NCBI GenBank assembly: GCA_034766995.1
Contig: CM068314.1
Coordinates: 24,969,108-25,033,107, forward strand
Direction: 5' to 3'
Length of the DNA stretch: 64,000 nucleotides
From: Acanthacorydalis orientalis
Taxonomy: Eukaryota; Arthropoda; Insecta; Megaloptera; Corydalidae
Shown here: one piece after another, positions 14,567-42,967 of the stretch
Numbering within the stretch: position 1 is the stretch's first letter
How the letters are laid out: each line of letters opens with the position of its first letter
Program-made: the position numbers and the translations under genes
The notes under the pieces: model-generated
The model's input: only the letters and a program-made list of their open reading frames with translations
Told to the model about the DNA's origin: nothing
Databases searched by the model: none

Positions 14567-15711
14567 CATACATACATAAATATATATATATATATACCAT
14601 ACACACACAACACAATAGAATTGAGTACTTAACACATTTATATCTAAATTGATAATTGTATATCTATATAAATATCAATTAATTATAAATAAAATACATT
14701 ACAGGAATGGAAAACTTGATTGAATTTATGCAGTAGTTTCCACTGCAGTAATATTTTGTAATTAAAAAAAAGAATAGAAAAATAAGTTTTTAATTTCAAT
14801 ATTATAATAAAGAACAAATTAAATATTATAAATAACAGTATGAATAATATTAATATATAAAAAAAACAAATATTGTTAATATTTTTCTGTTATAACAATT
14901 ATCGTTATAAATTTAGCTTTATGACATCTATTTAAAGTCCCCGATTTTGCTATTTCAAATATTTCTTATTTTATAAACTTACAATTAGCAAAAATTTGAA
15001 TACAACTTATAATGACAAAAATTATTAGCTTCTTTTTAATGTTAAATAAATTTGAAGAACTATATCATAATTAAAAGGAAGAGAAACTACTTATTTATAT
15101 ATGTGTGTATATATATACATAATAATTTAAGTTTTTATTTTTATACTAATGTTATATAAAATAATAGAAAAAATATAAATACAATACATACAAAAGACTA
15201 CATACAATGTGACTGTTGCATATAACAAAAATATAAGTTTAAAAAATGGTAGCCTTGTTAAGCATGAAATACGCGTTTTATAATTGATTAAGCTAATTTT
15301 ATTTAAAATAATCAGTTTACTATAACAATATAAATAATTACCTTCATATTCATCTTTCACTATTTTTGATTCATATTCTTGAAGCGCGGTTAATAAAAAA
15401 GATCGTTCTTCAGTGGTTAATCTTAATGCAAGTTCTTGTGCTTGTGATTTGGTCAGAGTTTGTGATGAATCTGTTCTTGTTACATGTGATGAAGCACTTT
15501 GTAAACATGCACAAGTCACAATTTGTCTTCCGTACAATGAATAACATACATTTTTATTTGCCCGAATTTGAAATAAACCATTATTTTTTGAAAACGATTG
15601 TGATATAAAACTCAAATTTCTTACATTTGTACTAATTTTAAAATTATGTTGTATCTTTGGTAATTTATCAATAATACTGCGAAATAACAAAAGAGATTTG
15701 CATGCACACAT
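6114..15711 (-). CDS. Putative small mitochondrial-targeted protein, two exons (157 aa)
   Basis: Exon 1 (15342-15711) starts at the ATG at 15711 and encodes 123 residues plus one base before a GTAATT donor. Its N-terminus is rich in Arg, Lys, Ser and hydrophobics with almost no acidic residues for ~50 positions, as in a mitochondrial presequence. It is followed by a helical segment (residues ~88-123) containing [20 protein letters not shown]. The frame beyond the donor runs into AT-rich intron. A 104-bp candidate exon 2 (6114-6217) has a branch-like CTAAT, an AG acceptor and the matching phase. It adds a basic-aromatic stretch (FKRIKQW) and an acidic end (MEDSDLE) before TAG. Joined, the two give 158 codons. 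The ~9.1 kb intron is filled with transposons. I do not recognise the family. Exon 1 is well supported; the link to exon 2 is inference. Confidence 0.45.
6218..7269. other. Putative intron DNA, nothing recognised
   Basis: AT-rich, no coding exon visible. Part of 6690-6990 is less AT-rich but has no frame or repeat that I can identify. Confidence 0.4.
7270..7355. repeat. Compound (TACA)/(CA)/(TA) microsatellite
   Basis: TACA units grade into CA and then into about 50 bp of TA. Confidence 0.95.
7524..8413 (+). mobile_element. Mariner/Tc-type transposon relic with DUF4817-like helix-turn-helix
   Basis: Terminal inverted repeats are visible: GTTTTCCAACAGGGACG at 7524-7540, and the inverse of GTTTTCCAATAAGGACG at 8397-8413. 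The plus-strand frame from 7594 encodes a [17 protein letters not shown] helix-turn-helix and [13 protein letters not shown], typical of transposases often annotated as Tc3-like. It then jumps directly to the TGPYFFE and NGERY segments of the catalytic domain, so a large internal part is deleted. Downstream the frame shows [13 protein letters not shown] and DLTPLEYFL with stop codons (the usual Trp is a stop). It is a dead, internally deleted copy inside the putative intron at 6218-15341. Confidence 0.85.
8424..9138. mobile_element. Non-autonomous TTAA-flanked transposon (piggyBac-like MITE), 707 bp
   Basis: TTAA at 8424-8427 and 9135-9138 flank 18-bp imperfect inverted repeats: GGGGACCCGGTGGTCTAG on the left (8428-8445), and the inverse of GCGGACCGGGTGGTCTAG on the right (9117-9134). 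The interior (TTTTCGAAAAATCG, GTTTATCTCGAAAC) contains no meaningful open frame. TTAA target duplication is the hallmark of piggyBac-type elements, though this one begins with G rather than the usual CC. It starts 10 bp after the preceding mariner relic. Confidence 0.75.
9139..10325. other. Putative intron DNA, nothing recognised
   Basis: AT-rich without coding frames, long repeats or recognisable element ends. Confidence 0.4.
10326..10385 (-). mobile_element. Fragment of GC-rich dispersed repeat tail
   Basis: A 60-bp GC-rich island (GGCTCTGCCACCTGCTCGC, then GCGCTCACC) resembles the terminal GCGCAGCGARCAGG segment of the repeats at 2060-2222 and 46494-46720. Only the tail-like part is present. 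Confidence 0.4.
10775..10832. repeat. (TA)n microsatellite flanking a mariner
   Basis: TA repeat directly abutting the left inverted repeat of the mariner at 10833. Confidence 0.95.
10833..11898 (-). mobile_element. Mariner element, near full length, inactivated
   Basis: Inverted repeats: ACGAGGGCGGTCTGAGAGTA starts at 10833. Its degenerate inverse (AAGTTACTCTTCAAACCGCT, then CTTGT) ends at 11898. The ~1066-bp element lies between two TA arrays, consistent with mariner insertion at TA. Minus-strand translation shows mariner transposase motifs in order: [14 protein letters not shown] (the first catalytic Asp position of the usual DET is Ala), then SAGKIMASI and LLIDCLHKG. Frameshifts and stops break the frame. 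The segment encodes no functional transposase as it stands. Confidence 0.85.
11899..11974. repeat. (TG)/(TA)n microsatellite flanking a mariner
   Basis: Begins at the right mariner end with TATGTGTATG, continues as pure TA and ends GTGTG. Confidence 0.95.
12080..12470 (+). mobile_element. Mariner-derived MITE, ~390 bp, copy B
   Basis: Opposite orientation to copies A and C. It begins ACTATATACCTTATCCAAGC, continues into a mariner-like N-terminus ([13 protein letters not shown]), then joins directly to the transposase tail. It ends in CTATAAAAAAAGGCACAG and TTTAATTTGTAC, the inverse of the ACAAATTAATTCG terminus of copies A and C. It sits immediately left of the hAT relic. Confidence 0.7.
12489..14483 (+). 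mobile_element. hAT transposon relic (ZMYM1/DUF4371-type transposase)
   Basis: Inverted termini: CAGAACCGTGCGGTGGCA at 12489 and the inverse of CAAAACTGTGCGGTGGCA ending at 14483. The flanking 8 bases (AACATATA left, AACAATAT right) look like an imperfect 8-bp duplication, as expected for hAT. Between them the plus strand encodes, across several frames, segments typical of ZMYM1/DUF4371 transposase-derived proteins: a [20 protein letters not shown] motif near 13085, then [13 protein letters not shown] and [11 protein letters not shown] (13148-13375). A C-terminal piece at 14069-14250 corresponds to the hAT dimerisation region. Multiple stops show it is a pseudogene. Confidence 0.8.
14490..14606. 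repeat. (TA)/(TACA) microsatellite
   Basis: TA blocks interleaved with TACATACATA blocks, directly after the right end of the hAT relic. Confidence 0.95.
14607..15341. other. Intron-like AT-rich DNA
   Basis: Lies just downstream (minus sense) of the exon 1 donor at 15341-15340. No further coding exon was found here. Confidence 0.5.
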
Positions 15712-15928
15712 TCTGATTTATAAATAATAATTGTATAATTTAACGTAATTTACGTTAACTTTGACTTAACACTTATAACCATGCTACCTAGTACAGAAAT
15801 GACAAGTTCACAAAAAATGTGATCACTTATTCTATCGCGCATGGCAGATACAAGTAACTACTGAACTCAAATATTTTATTAACTGTTATGTATAAAATAG
15901 TTAAATCACGTTTATATTCTCTATATTG

Positions 15929-15931
<3 letters not shown>
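15712..15931. other. Presumptive promoter region of the mitochondrial-type gene
   Basis: Directly upstream of the ATG at 15711 on the minus strand. It is AT-rich with one GC patch around 15835-15850; no specific elements can be assigned. Confidence 0.3.
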
Positions 15932-16022
<91 letters not shown>

Positions 16023-16070
16023 CACATACATACACACATACATCATACATACATACAAATACACACACAC

Positions 16071-16117
<47 letters not shown>

Positions 16118-16131
16118 ATGTATGGATGTAC
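15932..16131. repeat. Compound (TA)/(CA)/(TA)/(TG) microsatellite, ~200 bp
   Basis: About 87 bp of pure TA, then CACATACATAC-rich sequence, TA again and a GT tract. Reading frames here are repeat artefacts. Confidence 0.95.
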
Positions 16132-16684
16132 AATCATAATTAGGACAAAATACTGCAGATATATTAAAATATTTTGTATTTTTAAATTATTGAACAAAAA
16201 AAAACGTTATAAATGATTCCAAATAACTGTCTTGTATAAAAAATAATAAAACAATGTTCTGTTTAAATATTTTCTGCCTTTCAAATGTCATTTTTAAAAC
16301 CCACTACAAATAATTTTAACAATGTTAATTAATAAGTTACTTTCATATTGTTATTACTATGCTATAATTCAGTAGACTGCCAAATACAATATTAAAATAC
16401 CTAACTTTTGATGTAGTTAATGTAATACATATACTGTTAAAATTTATTCACATAGTTATGAAATAAATATAATTTACTTATTAATATGAGTACAAAAACT
16501 TTAATTTACTCATTTCTTGTTTCTTTTTATATCTAGTTTTAAAATTTATCAAAATGTGATAGAAAATGTATTTAAAGATACAAATTAATAAATGACTGAG
16601 AATTAAAAAATATATGAATAAAAAAAATTCACTACATTCAGTGCATTTTAAATTATATAAACAGAAATATAAATTAATATAAAG
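16132..16684. other. AT-rich intergenic DNA, no gene seen
   Basis: No coding frame or recognisable repeat. Confidence 0.5.
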
Positions 16685-16796
16685 CTAGGGGACTCTGCCC
16701 CATACTCGCTACGCACGCAGAACCCTGGGATTCTTTACTATGGCTCACTTTACTTGCACCCCCCACTTGCTTTGCTCACTCCCTAGACTCATGTCA
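16685..16796 (-). mobile_element. GC-rich dispersed repeat tail with terminal hairpin and CTAG
   Basis: Read on the minus strand one end is GCGTAGCGAGTATGGGGC, AGA, GTCCCC, TAGC: a hairpin followed by CTAG, the same architecture as the end of the repeat at 2060-2222. A second similar GC-rich tail (CTTGCTTTGCTCACTCCCTAG in plus sense, ending 16796) lies beside it. The AT-rich body of the other copies is not evident. Confidence 0.4.
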
Positions 16797-18319
<1,523 letters not shown>

Positions 18320-19211
18320 CTAATTTTCTTTTTTATCATTATTTAATATGTTATGATCTACATCAACATTTTTTTTTCTAAACATCATGCATAATACAAG
18401 TTGAACAGAGCATAAAGAAAAGCCAACAACATTTTGTACCTGAAACATTAAAATGTATTATATATTAATATGTTTTTAACATATAACAGAATTTTTTTAT
18501 ACAGAAATCTTTTAAATTCACTTAAAATATTTTTTTATACTTTTAATTTTTCTGTAATTTATAAATTTTAACTCAAGTTTTTATTGAAATTACAGCTAAT
18601 TGATCATGACTCCGATACAATAACAACTTAACTACTCTATCATTTTTACAGAACATTACATATTTCAATTTATACTCACAATCATAAAATCATTACGCAA
18701 TATAATTCCATATAATAACCACAAAAATGTAACAACAGTACCAGAAAAAATGATCGGAAATGGTAACTTTTCTGCACTTCTAGTTTTTATAACTTCTCCC
18801 TAAAAACATTATTAATATAATAAAATTAAATGAATTTCAAAATTAAAGTAAATAATAAGTGGTTACAACTTACAATTTCTAATAAAGGGCTTCCAAGTAA
18901 AGCTAACATTAGAATAGTTACTATCATACTAAACCTATATTCAACAATTTTTTCATTCTCCCAACGAACATATCCAAGTAAAACAGCAATGAATAAAATT
19001 CCATAACTTAAACACTTTATTACATCTTCTTTATTTTCAGAAAAAAAGAAATACGTTACCAAATACAGAATATTTAGTGTTATACCGGCTACATTTACTT
19101 GAATCATTGCTGGATCATTCATCATATATCCTAATTGTAACATTAAAATTCCACTAAAAATATATTTCAAAAATAATACGAATTATATTTTTTATTTCAA
19201 TATTAACATGC

Positions 19212-19260
<49 letters not shown>

Positions 19261-19665
19261 GTGTGTGTGTGTTTGTATGTTTTAAAGCTAAAATTTTGAT
19301 AAATTTACAAATACTGTAATAATTTGGTAATTATAAAATTTATTAAAATGAAAATATTTTACGTTTTACCCATGAATACTTATTACCAGTTTTAATAGTA
19401 TTTAGAAAATAATTAAATTTCATATTTCATTAAAATAATAACTATAATACCTATGATTAAAAAATAATAAATAATATTGGATATCTTACATGACAACGCC
19501 ACCAAGAAAGGGAGTCACACTCACATCTTTTGTACTGCCTTTTTTGTATATATCTTTACAAATAAATACTCCAGAAAAAAATTGTAAAATAGTTGTAATA
19601 CTAGCCAAATTTGCAACAATTCCTTTGTATGGTGTTAATAATTTAGACAGTGTTTCCAAATTCAT
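18320..19665 (-). CDS. SWEET1: SWEET-family sugar transporter (MtN3/saliva), 231 aa
   Basis: Bidirectional facilitator of sugars, predicted in plasma or Golgi membrane, homologous to animal SWEET1 and Drosophila slv. Four coding exons, minus strand: 19490-19665, 18874-19153, 18680-18799, 18320-18439. All have GT/AG sites and sum to 696 nt. The ATG at 19665 gives MNLETLSKLLTPYKGIVANL, followed by ITTILQFFSGVFICKDI and GSTKDVSVTPF, the first MtN3 triple-helix bundle. The linker helix and second bundle follow: a segment containing RSAEKLPFPIIFSGTVVTFL, then VQNVVGFSLCSVQLVL. Seven hydrophobic segments and a short polar tail (KKEN) agree with the usual 220-230 aa. It is divergent from COPS5, 1.3 kb apart. 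No regulatory motif could be recognised. Confident. Confidence 0.93.
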
Positions 19666-20343
19666 GCTGAATCTAAAATAAATAAAAATGTCATACTTTT
19701 ATAATTATGCAAGTCTACACATTAATATCAATATTTCTTTTACTTTTTTATTTTTTCGTTTTTCTTTAAATGTTAAAGTAAAAATATTAAAATGTTTAAC
19801 TAATCAAAAGCTAGTTACTTCAATTGAATGATTTAACAAGTATATTAAAGAAATAAGTTTTTTCAGAAGGGGGGAGAAACAATTAATGAACTGAAGGACA
19901 AAAAATTGATTGGTGTTAACATCTTGAACAACAAGTAACTGACAATAAAATTTAGATTATTTAAATGATAAAAAATATGGTTATCTACATAGTAGCAAAC
20001 ACTAATCACCTTGATATGAAGATTTTTTACTACTTTCTTATCTTACATTAATGAAGACATTTAATATTCAATTATTTGTAATTTAAAATATAAAAAATAT
20101 TAGTTTAGCATCTTCTGTATTCAATTTTTTCAAATTGTTACGCACACTAGTTTGATTTTTTATTGTATTTATTACTTTTGTTTTTATACATAAATTTTAA
20201 AATTATTACATTATGCTGGAATATGTCACACTTGCAATAGAATAAATAATAAACTTATAATTTACTTTCATTTTTATCCCATTACTTATAGAACACTTAT
20301 GAACCGTAATACCTTTTAGAATTAAATTATAAATTTGAAAATA

Positions 20344-20397
<54 letters not shown>

Positions 20398-20790
20398 TGT
20401 ACATACATACATGTAAACATACAATACATATGGTTGTATATAGGCACACAAAAACACACAGATATAGATTGACACACAGTTACAACTTGATGGATATTGT
20501 GGTTTAACCATTGAAATTTTAAAGTTACAGTTATTTATTTCAAAAGTCGTGCTTACTGAATAACTTTATTAATATTGGTATTAACATATTTACTGATTTG
20601 ATGCGTGCATGTATCTATATAAGTGTATTTGTAGACATGGTCTTAATAACCTTTAATAATTAATACGATATTATTTTATAAAATATAAGTGCAGAATATC
20701 AGATCACGACAGTTATTAAAAATTGATAGTATGTAATTGTGTTTATGTAGATATGATGTGTGTACGTAAATGTATGCATATTATATATAT

Positions 20791-20825
<35 letters not shown>

Positions 20826-20976
20826 CACACTACACACACACACGCATCATACATACATTCATACATAACACACATGTGCATATATACAAACACACACATT
20901 CATAAATGCAATATTTAGATATTAACTTTATATATTTGTTGATACATAAGTGTGATGTATATTTTCAGTACTGAAA
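19666..20976. other. Intergenic region between divergent SWEET and COPS5
   Basis: Should hold both promoters and a 5' non-coding exon of COPS5, because an AG acceptor (TATTTTCAG) ends 8 bp before the COPS5 ATG. The upstream exon was not identified. Contains a TA array at about 20345-20392 and CA/TA tracts at about 20775-20900. Confidence 0.5.
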
Positions 20977-22297
<1,321 letters not shown>

Positions 22298-22351
22298 TTA
22301 TTAAATAATTATATATATTTTCTTTAACTTTTCCTTTCAATATGATTAAAA

Positions 22352-22361
22352 AATAAATAAA
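22352..22361 (+). terminator. Candidate polyadenylation signals of COPS5
   Basis: Two overlapping AATAAA hexamers lie 55-64 bp after the COPS5 stop. The spacing is plausible, but the word is common in DNA this AT-rich. Confidence 0.35.
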
Positions 22362-22404
22362 ATCATTAGCAGACTTCTGCATTTACTATTTTCCTAGAAT
22401 TCTT

Positions 22405-22478
22405 TACATATATGTATGTATGAATGAATGCATATGTACACACATACACATTATATATGTATGTATGTATATATATAA

Positions 22479-22551
<73 letters not shown>

Positions 22552-22625
22552 AATATATATGTATATATATATATATGTATGTATGTATATATGTGTGTGA
22601 CTGTGTATATAATATACACACATAC
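22405..22625. repeat. Compound (TA)/(TATG)/(TAAA) microsatellite, ~220 bp
   Basis: Alternating TATGTATG, TATATAAATA and TA blocks ending in GTGTGTGA and ACACATACACA. Confidence 0.95.
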
Positions 22626-23789
22626 ACATCATTATAATACAACGATAAAAAAATTATATTGAATCAATTATAAAAAACTTTTTGTAATGTGAGTATAAAA
22701 TACGTTTTTCAAAAGTTTAATGGGTGTGCCTGTTTTTTTTTAAATTACATTTTGTTACTTTGAAATACGGTTTTAGCTATACTGATTAATACTTTTAATG
22801 GACAAGTAAGAATTACATATGTATTGAAAAATTTTAAATATTTATTGTGATTTGAAACATTCACAATACATCCACTAGTTTAATATAATGAAAATATTAA
22901 TGTCAAAAATTCATGATTACTTACTGACTGTATAATATATTCAAGTACATTACAAAATTAAAGAATTGGTGTAATTTGATTTTTTTAAAAAAAATATATA
23001 TAAAATATACTCAAATTATAATATATGTTGCTGTTGGTTGATTTTTCTTGTTAGCAAGTTTTAATTGAGAAGTAGATGAATATTTCTATTTTGTTATCAG
23101 TATTGCCAATAATAATACATATAAGATCTATTGTGAAAATATATCACTTTATCATTTTAACACTAAATAAAATGTTAGATCATTTTTATATAACATGTAA
23201 TTTTAATAACTTGATGAAAGTAATACGTCACTTTTACGCTTGATGTTGGGAAATTTACCACATCAAAAGGCATCTGTTATTATTCTACATAATTATAAAT
23301 GAAAGTAATGTTTTATCAGACTTTAATGTAATTATATTTTTCAACTTGATGTTTTAAATTAAACAAATAATTTTAGTACTACAATAAAATATAAAAAATG
23401 TGGAAAAAAAAAACATGAAACACTAATGTTGACTACAATCAGCTCATTTTACAAAAAAAATTATTGATTCTTTATACAACATTTTTTTGAGCACTAAAAG
23501 ATTATATTTATATTGTTATTAAATGCAGACATGAAAATAATAATAAAAAAATAATCACCTAATCGTAAATATCACTACAGTAATAATTAATATTTGATTC
23601 TGGAAAATATTTAAAATTTTAAACATATCTAAAATATTTACAATTCCAGTATTTTTATAATTATATATCTCTATGTTGGACGCAAAACAATTTTAATTAT
23701 TTACAATTATAAATGTTAAAGTGAAATATATAAGCAAAATTATTATTTTTTATTATATACTTATGTCTTAATCACTTCATATTTATTTT

Positions 23790-23871
<82 letters not shown>

Positions 23872-24703
23872 GTACATTTATTGAATACTTTTAGTAAGAA
23901 AAATAAATCTTTCTCTCAGTCAATACAAAATTTTTCAAGATTAGGAAAATGAAATGATAAATTCTGTTTACTCTATATATTATTATAACTGTAATGATTT
24001 TAATAGTTTGTCAGCACCACAATTTAACTTTAATTATTAAATGATAATAAACATGTTTCCAATTTTTTTTCTTAATTCATTAAAAGAAATTAATTTAAAA
24101 AACAACTTTCACTTAACCACTTATAACCCACAAATTAACAAACTTTCACAGCAGCAAGGACTGGATTATTAAAATTTATCATTTTATGTACATATTTTGT
24201 ATGATTCTCTTAATAAACAAATTTAAATTATAAAAAAACTTTTTATTAACATGAATAATTTGAATGATAAATTATATTTAGAAAGTGTTTTCACTATTGA
24301 CTTTCAAAAAGTCCACCATTTTACACACTTCACATAAACTATTTCTTACAACTTATTTAATAGTTATAAAATATTTACTTTTTCTCAAATGAAATAACTG
24401 AAGTTTAGAACATCTTGTTTTTCTTGCAAATTGCATTGACAATTGCATAAGTACATTAATGACAGCATTAAAAGATATTAGATTCATAGGCATACTTTTT
24501 TTATAGTTACAATTGACGAATTGCACATTGTATTTTTAGTTAAATTCATGAATAGTATAAAAAACTATACTAATTAGTGTCAACTACCAAATATTTGAGA
24601 AACAGTAGGAAGTATTGATATTAAAATACTGTAATAGAATCAAAATCTTTTACTGCTGATACTTTTCTATAATATACAAAAATATTTAGCCACTTGTTAA
24701 CTG
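22626..24703. other. Region between convergent COPS5 and AP-1 gamma genes
   Basis: AT-rich without coding exons and with a TA array at 23793-23868. Probably includes the 3' untranslated regions of both genes. Confidence 0.5.
23793..23868. repeat. (TA)n microsatellite
   Basis: About 76 bp of pure TA. Confidence 0.95.
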
Positions 24704-37378
<12,675 letters not shown>

Positions 37379-37667
37379 TATTAAAAAGTATTATTTTTTA
37401 AAAAAATACACAAACTGTATTAATGCTAGTCTTTAGTTTAATAAAATAATATTTGTGAATACTTAGATAAAATGCTTAATCTAGAACATGAAACACCTGT
37501 TATCTTCACACATGCCTTATCTTTGAATCGTAGATTAGAAATTTCATAATTTATAGACACAATAAAATGATATTGAGCCACAAAATTGTTATTACCACTA
37601 AATTAAATAATGACAAATTTTAATTTGTATATTTTTTAAGCATGTTTATACTTGCACACACATACAT

Positions 37668-37714
<47 letters not shown>

Positions 37715-37811
37715 AAAATGGATTTTTTGGAAAAAGGATTTAAACAATATTAATACTCAAATTTAAATTTCAATTATATATTTACAGAAAATAATAAAGC
37801 AGAAATAAATA
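37379..37811. other. Short interval between ARFRP1 stop and AP-1 gamma start
   Basis: 433 bp, with a TA array at 37672-37704 followed by GTGTGTGTG. It must hold the distal AP-1 gamma promoter and the ARFRP1 3' end. Confidence 0.6.
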
Positions 37812-39845
<2,034 letters not shown>

Positions 39846-40050
39846 TTCGATTTATTTGTATTTACATTACCATAAATTATTACCACAATGACGGTAAATA
39901 ATTTTGACAATTCGATTAAAATAAAACATTAATAGATGTCACTTCGTTCTTTGATTATGGAAACCATAGATAAAGGCCTGATGGAACATTCACAATATTT
40001 ATTGCATTTTCACACACACACACAGGCGCGTATACAACATACATGCATAC

Positions 40051-40090
<40 letters not shown>

Positions 40091-40488
40091 TTATATATAT
40101 ATATATATATGTATGTATGTGTGCTGTGTGACTGGGTATAATAAAAATAACAAAAATAATATACTATATTTAAAGTAACTATTATAATCATAAATCAATT
40201 ACGAACATTTTACACATTATATTTTACAATTATGTTGGAATCTGCAATTCTTTATTATATGCCAATTAAAACTTGATTTCATGTTTTCATTTATTATCCA
40301 AAGTACACAAACAGATTGATGTTTTCAAAAAGACCGATAACTGAAAAAAATTCCAAAGTGTAAAATATAAATTATATTGAAAATGAATATGACATATAAA
40401 TAGTGAATTATATCTGAATTGACTAACATGCGGCGTGATTGTATCGTAAATGTATGTGCATTTCTAATAATAATTATACGTTAATAAT

Positions 40489-40520
40489 CTTAGTTGTCGA
40501 CGTGCCCTTAAACCCCAAGT
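40489..40520 (+). repeat. Dispersed CTTAGTTGT...TTAAACCCC motif, copy 2
   Basis: TCTTAGTTGTCGACGTGCCC then TTAAACCCCAAG, the best preserved of three copies. The downstream sequence (AATCAATTATCC) is only weakly ACCA-like. Confidence 0.5.
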
Positions 40521-40561
40521 AATCAATTATCCTAACAATAAGATAACAATACGAATTAATC

Positions 40562-40725
40562 ATTAGCGCGTTATCATATGGGCAAAAAGGGTAATTGCCT
40601 GGGACTCTATCATCAGGGGAGGCTCAAACCAATCTTTTATAATCTCATTCCTGTAGTACAACACTGTACATGGGGCCCCTTAAATCAAATTTGCCTGGCC
40701 TCCGTGAAGCTATAACGCGCCATTG
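40562..40725. mobile_element. Small hAT-like MITE, ~165 bp
   Basis: The ends AGCGCGTTATCATATGGGC and the inverse CTATAACGCGCCA form an imperfect inverted repeat. The interior is GC-richer than its surroundings and contains paired TGCCTGGGACT / GCCTGGCCTCC segments, as seen in many short hAT derivatives. No open frame. Confidence 0.45.
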
Positions 40726-41954
40726 GAATTAATATCATCATTTTTTAGATTTGCTGTGAGTATATATATGTCAACCGATTTCCAAGATATTTTTATTCTT
40801 GAAAGTATTAAATATCAAAATTAAATAATTTATTATATGTTGTACTTTCTTCATAGTTTAATACGTAGGCCAAATCAAGTCTATAGAATAAAATAAAAAC
40901 TTACAGTTTAATTCGATATACACCATATATACACGATCTATGTAGACACTTATTTACAGTACTAAAGTTAAAGATTTGATGAAAATTGCAGTACATAGGT
41001 GCGTACGGTAGTAAAACGAAATATAAAAATTATATAGCAGTTTTAATCATTTTTTCCGTAATATGGTAATTGTATCATAATATCAAGTATATATATATAT
41101 AATTTAAAACATGAAAACGAAAGCATTAAAAATTATTTATATGTCATTTTTAAAAGCATAATCTTTAGTTGTAAAAATCATTTTTTTTCAAAAAAAATGT
41201 CCTTGAATTTGATATACAGTGGCCATATTGGTAAATATCTTTGTTAACTAACAAAAATCTCCAGAAAAGTTCATATTTTTGCAAACATATGGTTATTTTT
41301 AATGTATAAAAACATATTTAAATTGCTATAAATAAATAATAATTGTTATTGGTACAGAAAAATTAGGCACAAAATCTTTTTAGTGCGGATAGTTAATTTA
41401 TAAATTTGTTTGCTTTCCAACAATCATAATTTTGTTACATCTAACAAAAAATTAAATAAATTCCATTGGATGTTATATGTTTATTTAAAGAGATATAAAA
41501 TCGCCATTATTTAACTCCACACCTATTCAAGATAAATGAAAAATACATTTTAAGCATATTGATAATCATTCTTTTCAAATTAAAGTTTTAATTCTATCTT
41601 TGTTTAACATTGATACAAAACGATATCAAGTGTTCGTTAAGTACAATAAATATTAGTGTACCTTCTTATACGCATCCAAGAACTGTTTATGGATCTAGAA
41701 TAGGTTTGTGACTGGTATTAAAATTTTAGTATTAACATAGAAGGAAAACCGCGTTGTTCGAAAAATATAATGTAATTATATTTCATTCCTTTATATATGT
41801 ATACATATACTATGTGTGCATATTCAAATTTACTAAATAATAAAGAAAAATCAATTGTAAAACAAAATAAATGATTTTACTAAGACTGATGTAGTGCACT
41901 TAAATAAGCTATCGTAATTAGTTATTTTTAGTGTTTTACTGTGATATTCTAAGA

Positions 41955-42226
41955 ATGGTGACTACAAAGTGCTTACAGTATTTCTGTTTTGCTTATAATG
42001 TTTTATATTTTGTAAGTTTTTTTTATTGTTACATGAATTGCCGTTAACTTAATTGTTATTTTATATAATATACATTTATATAATTGTTGTTTCACAAATT
42101 GTTATAATAATTACTTATAAATATAAAAATAATAATCGGAAAAAGCATGCCACTTTTAATAATTATATTTGCCAATAATTTTCATTGTTTAAATATATTT
42201 CTATTACTTTATCTAAACTATATCTA

Positions 42227-42278
<52 letters not shown>

Positions 42279-42910
42279 CATATACATACATATACATATA
42301 TACACACACACATATGTGACCAAATACATACACAACACACACACAAACACAAATACAAGTATCTGCATTCAGATGTTTTTATGATACATTTTCAAAATAG
42401 TTTTGCATGTAATTTAAGGAATTGAGGTAAACTCACACACAATCCTCACTCCCCCATATATATATATATATATACAGACACATCTATATACACGCACAAA
42501 TACACATACATATGCATATGATAAACAGGAAAATTAATACACCCGTTTTAAAAATAAAAAGTTATTATATCCTGAGATCATTTTGTGTACAAAACTATTA
42601 CATTCATTAAAACCACTTAATGTTGTTTATTGAAAAAGAGGGTATATGTGTGAGAGTGTAAAGTAAGGGTGTAACTGATCTTTTTGAAAGGGTTTGAAAT
42701 TTAACTTTTGGTCTTTTGTTAAACTTCTTAATATGTTAACGGAGCAGTTTAAATATTTTTTTTGTAAATAAGTTATTTATAAATCTGTGAATTATGTTGT
42801 CAGAAAACTGCTAATAAATATGTATAAAAAACGAAATAAATACCCTACTACTACTACACACACACACGCAGACCCTTACGCACGCACACGCACGCGTGCA
42901 CGCACACATA

Positions 42911-42967
<57 letters not shown>

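Larger units (their letters stand above)
39846..41954. other. Intergenic region between divergent ARFRP1 and tetraspanin
   Basis: Carries a CA/TA microsatellite (about 40010-40120), a retroelement-like motif (40489-40520) and a small MITE (40562-40725). The remainder (40726-41954) is AT-rich without coding frames and should include both promoters. Confidence 0.5.

Noticed and set aside
15835..15862. ATGGCAGATACAAG as a possible start of a plus-strand gene divergent from the mitochondrial-type gene
   Set aside because: The frame stops after seven codons and there is no donor before the stop.
19490..19681. 63-residue plus-strand frame
   Set aside because: It is the antisense shadow of SWEET exon 1.
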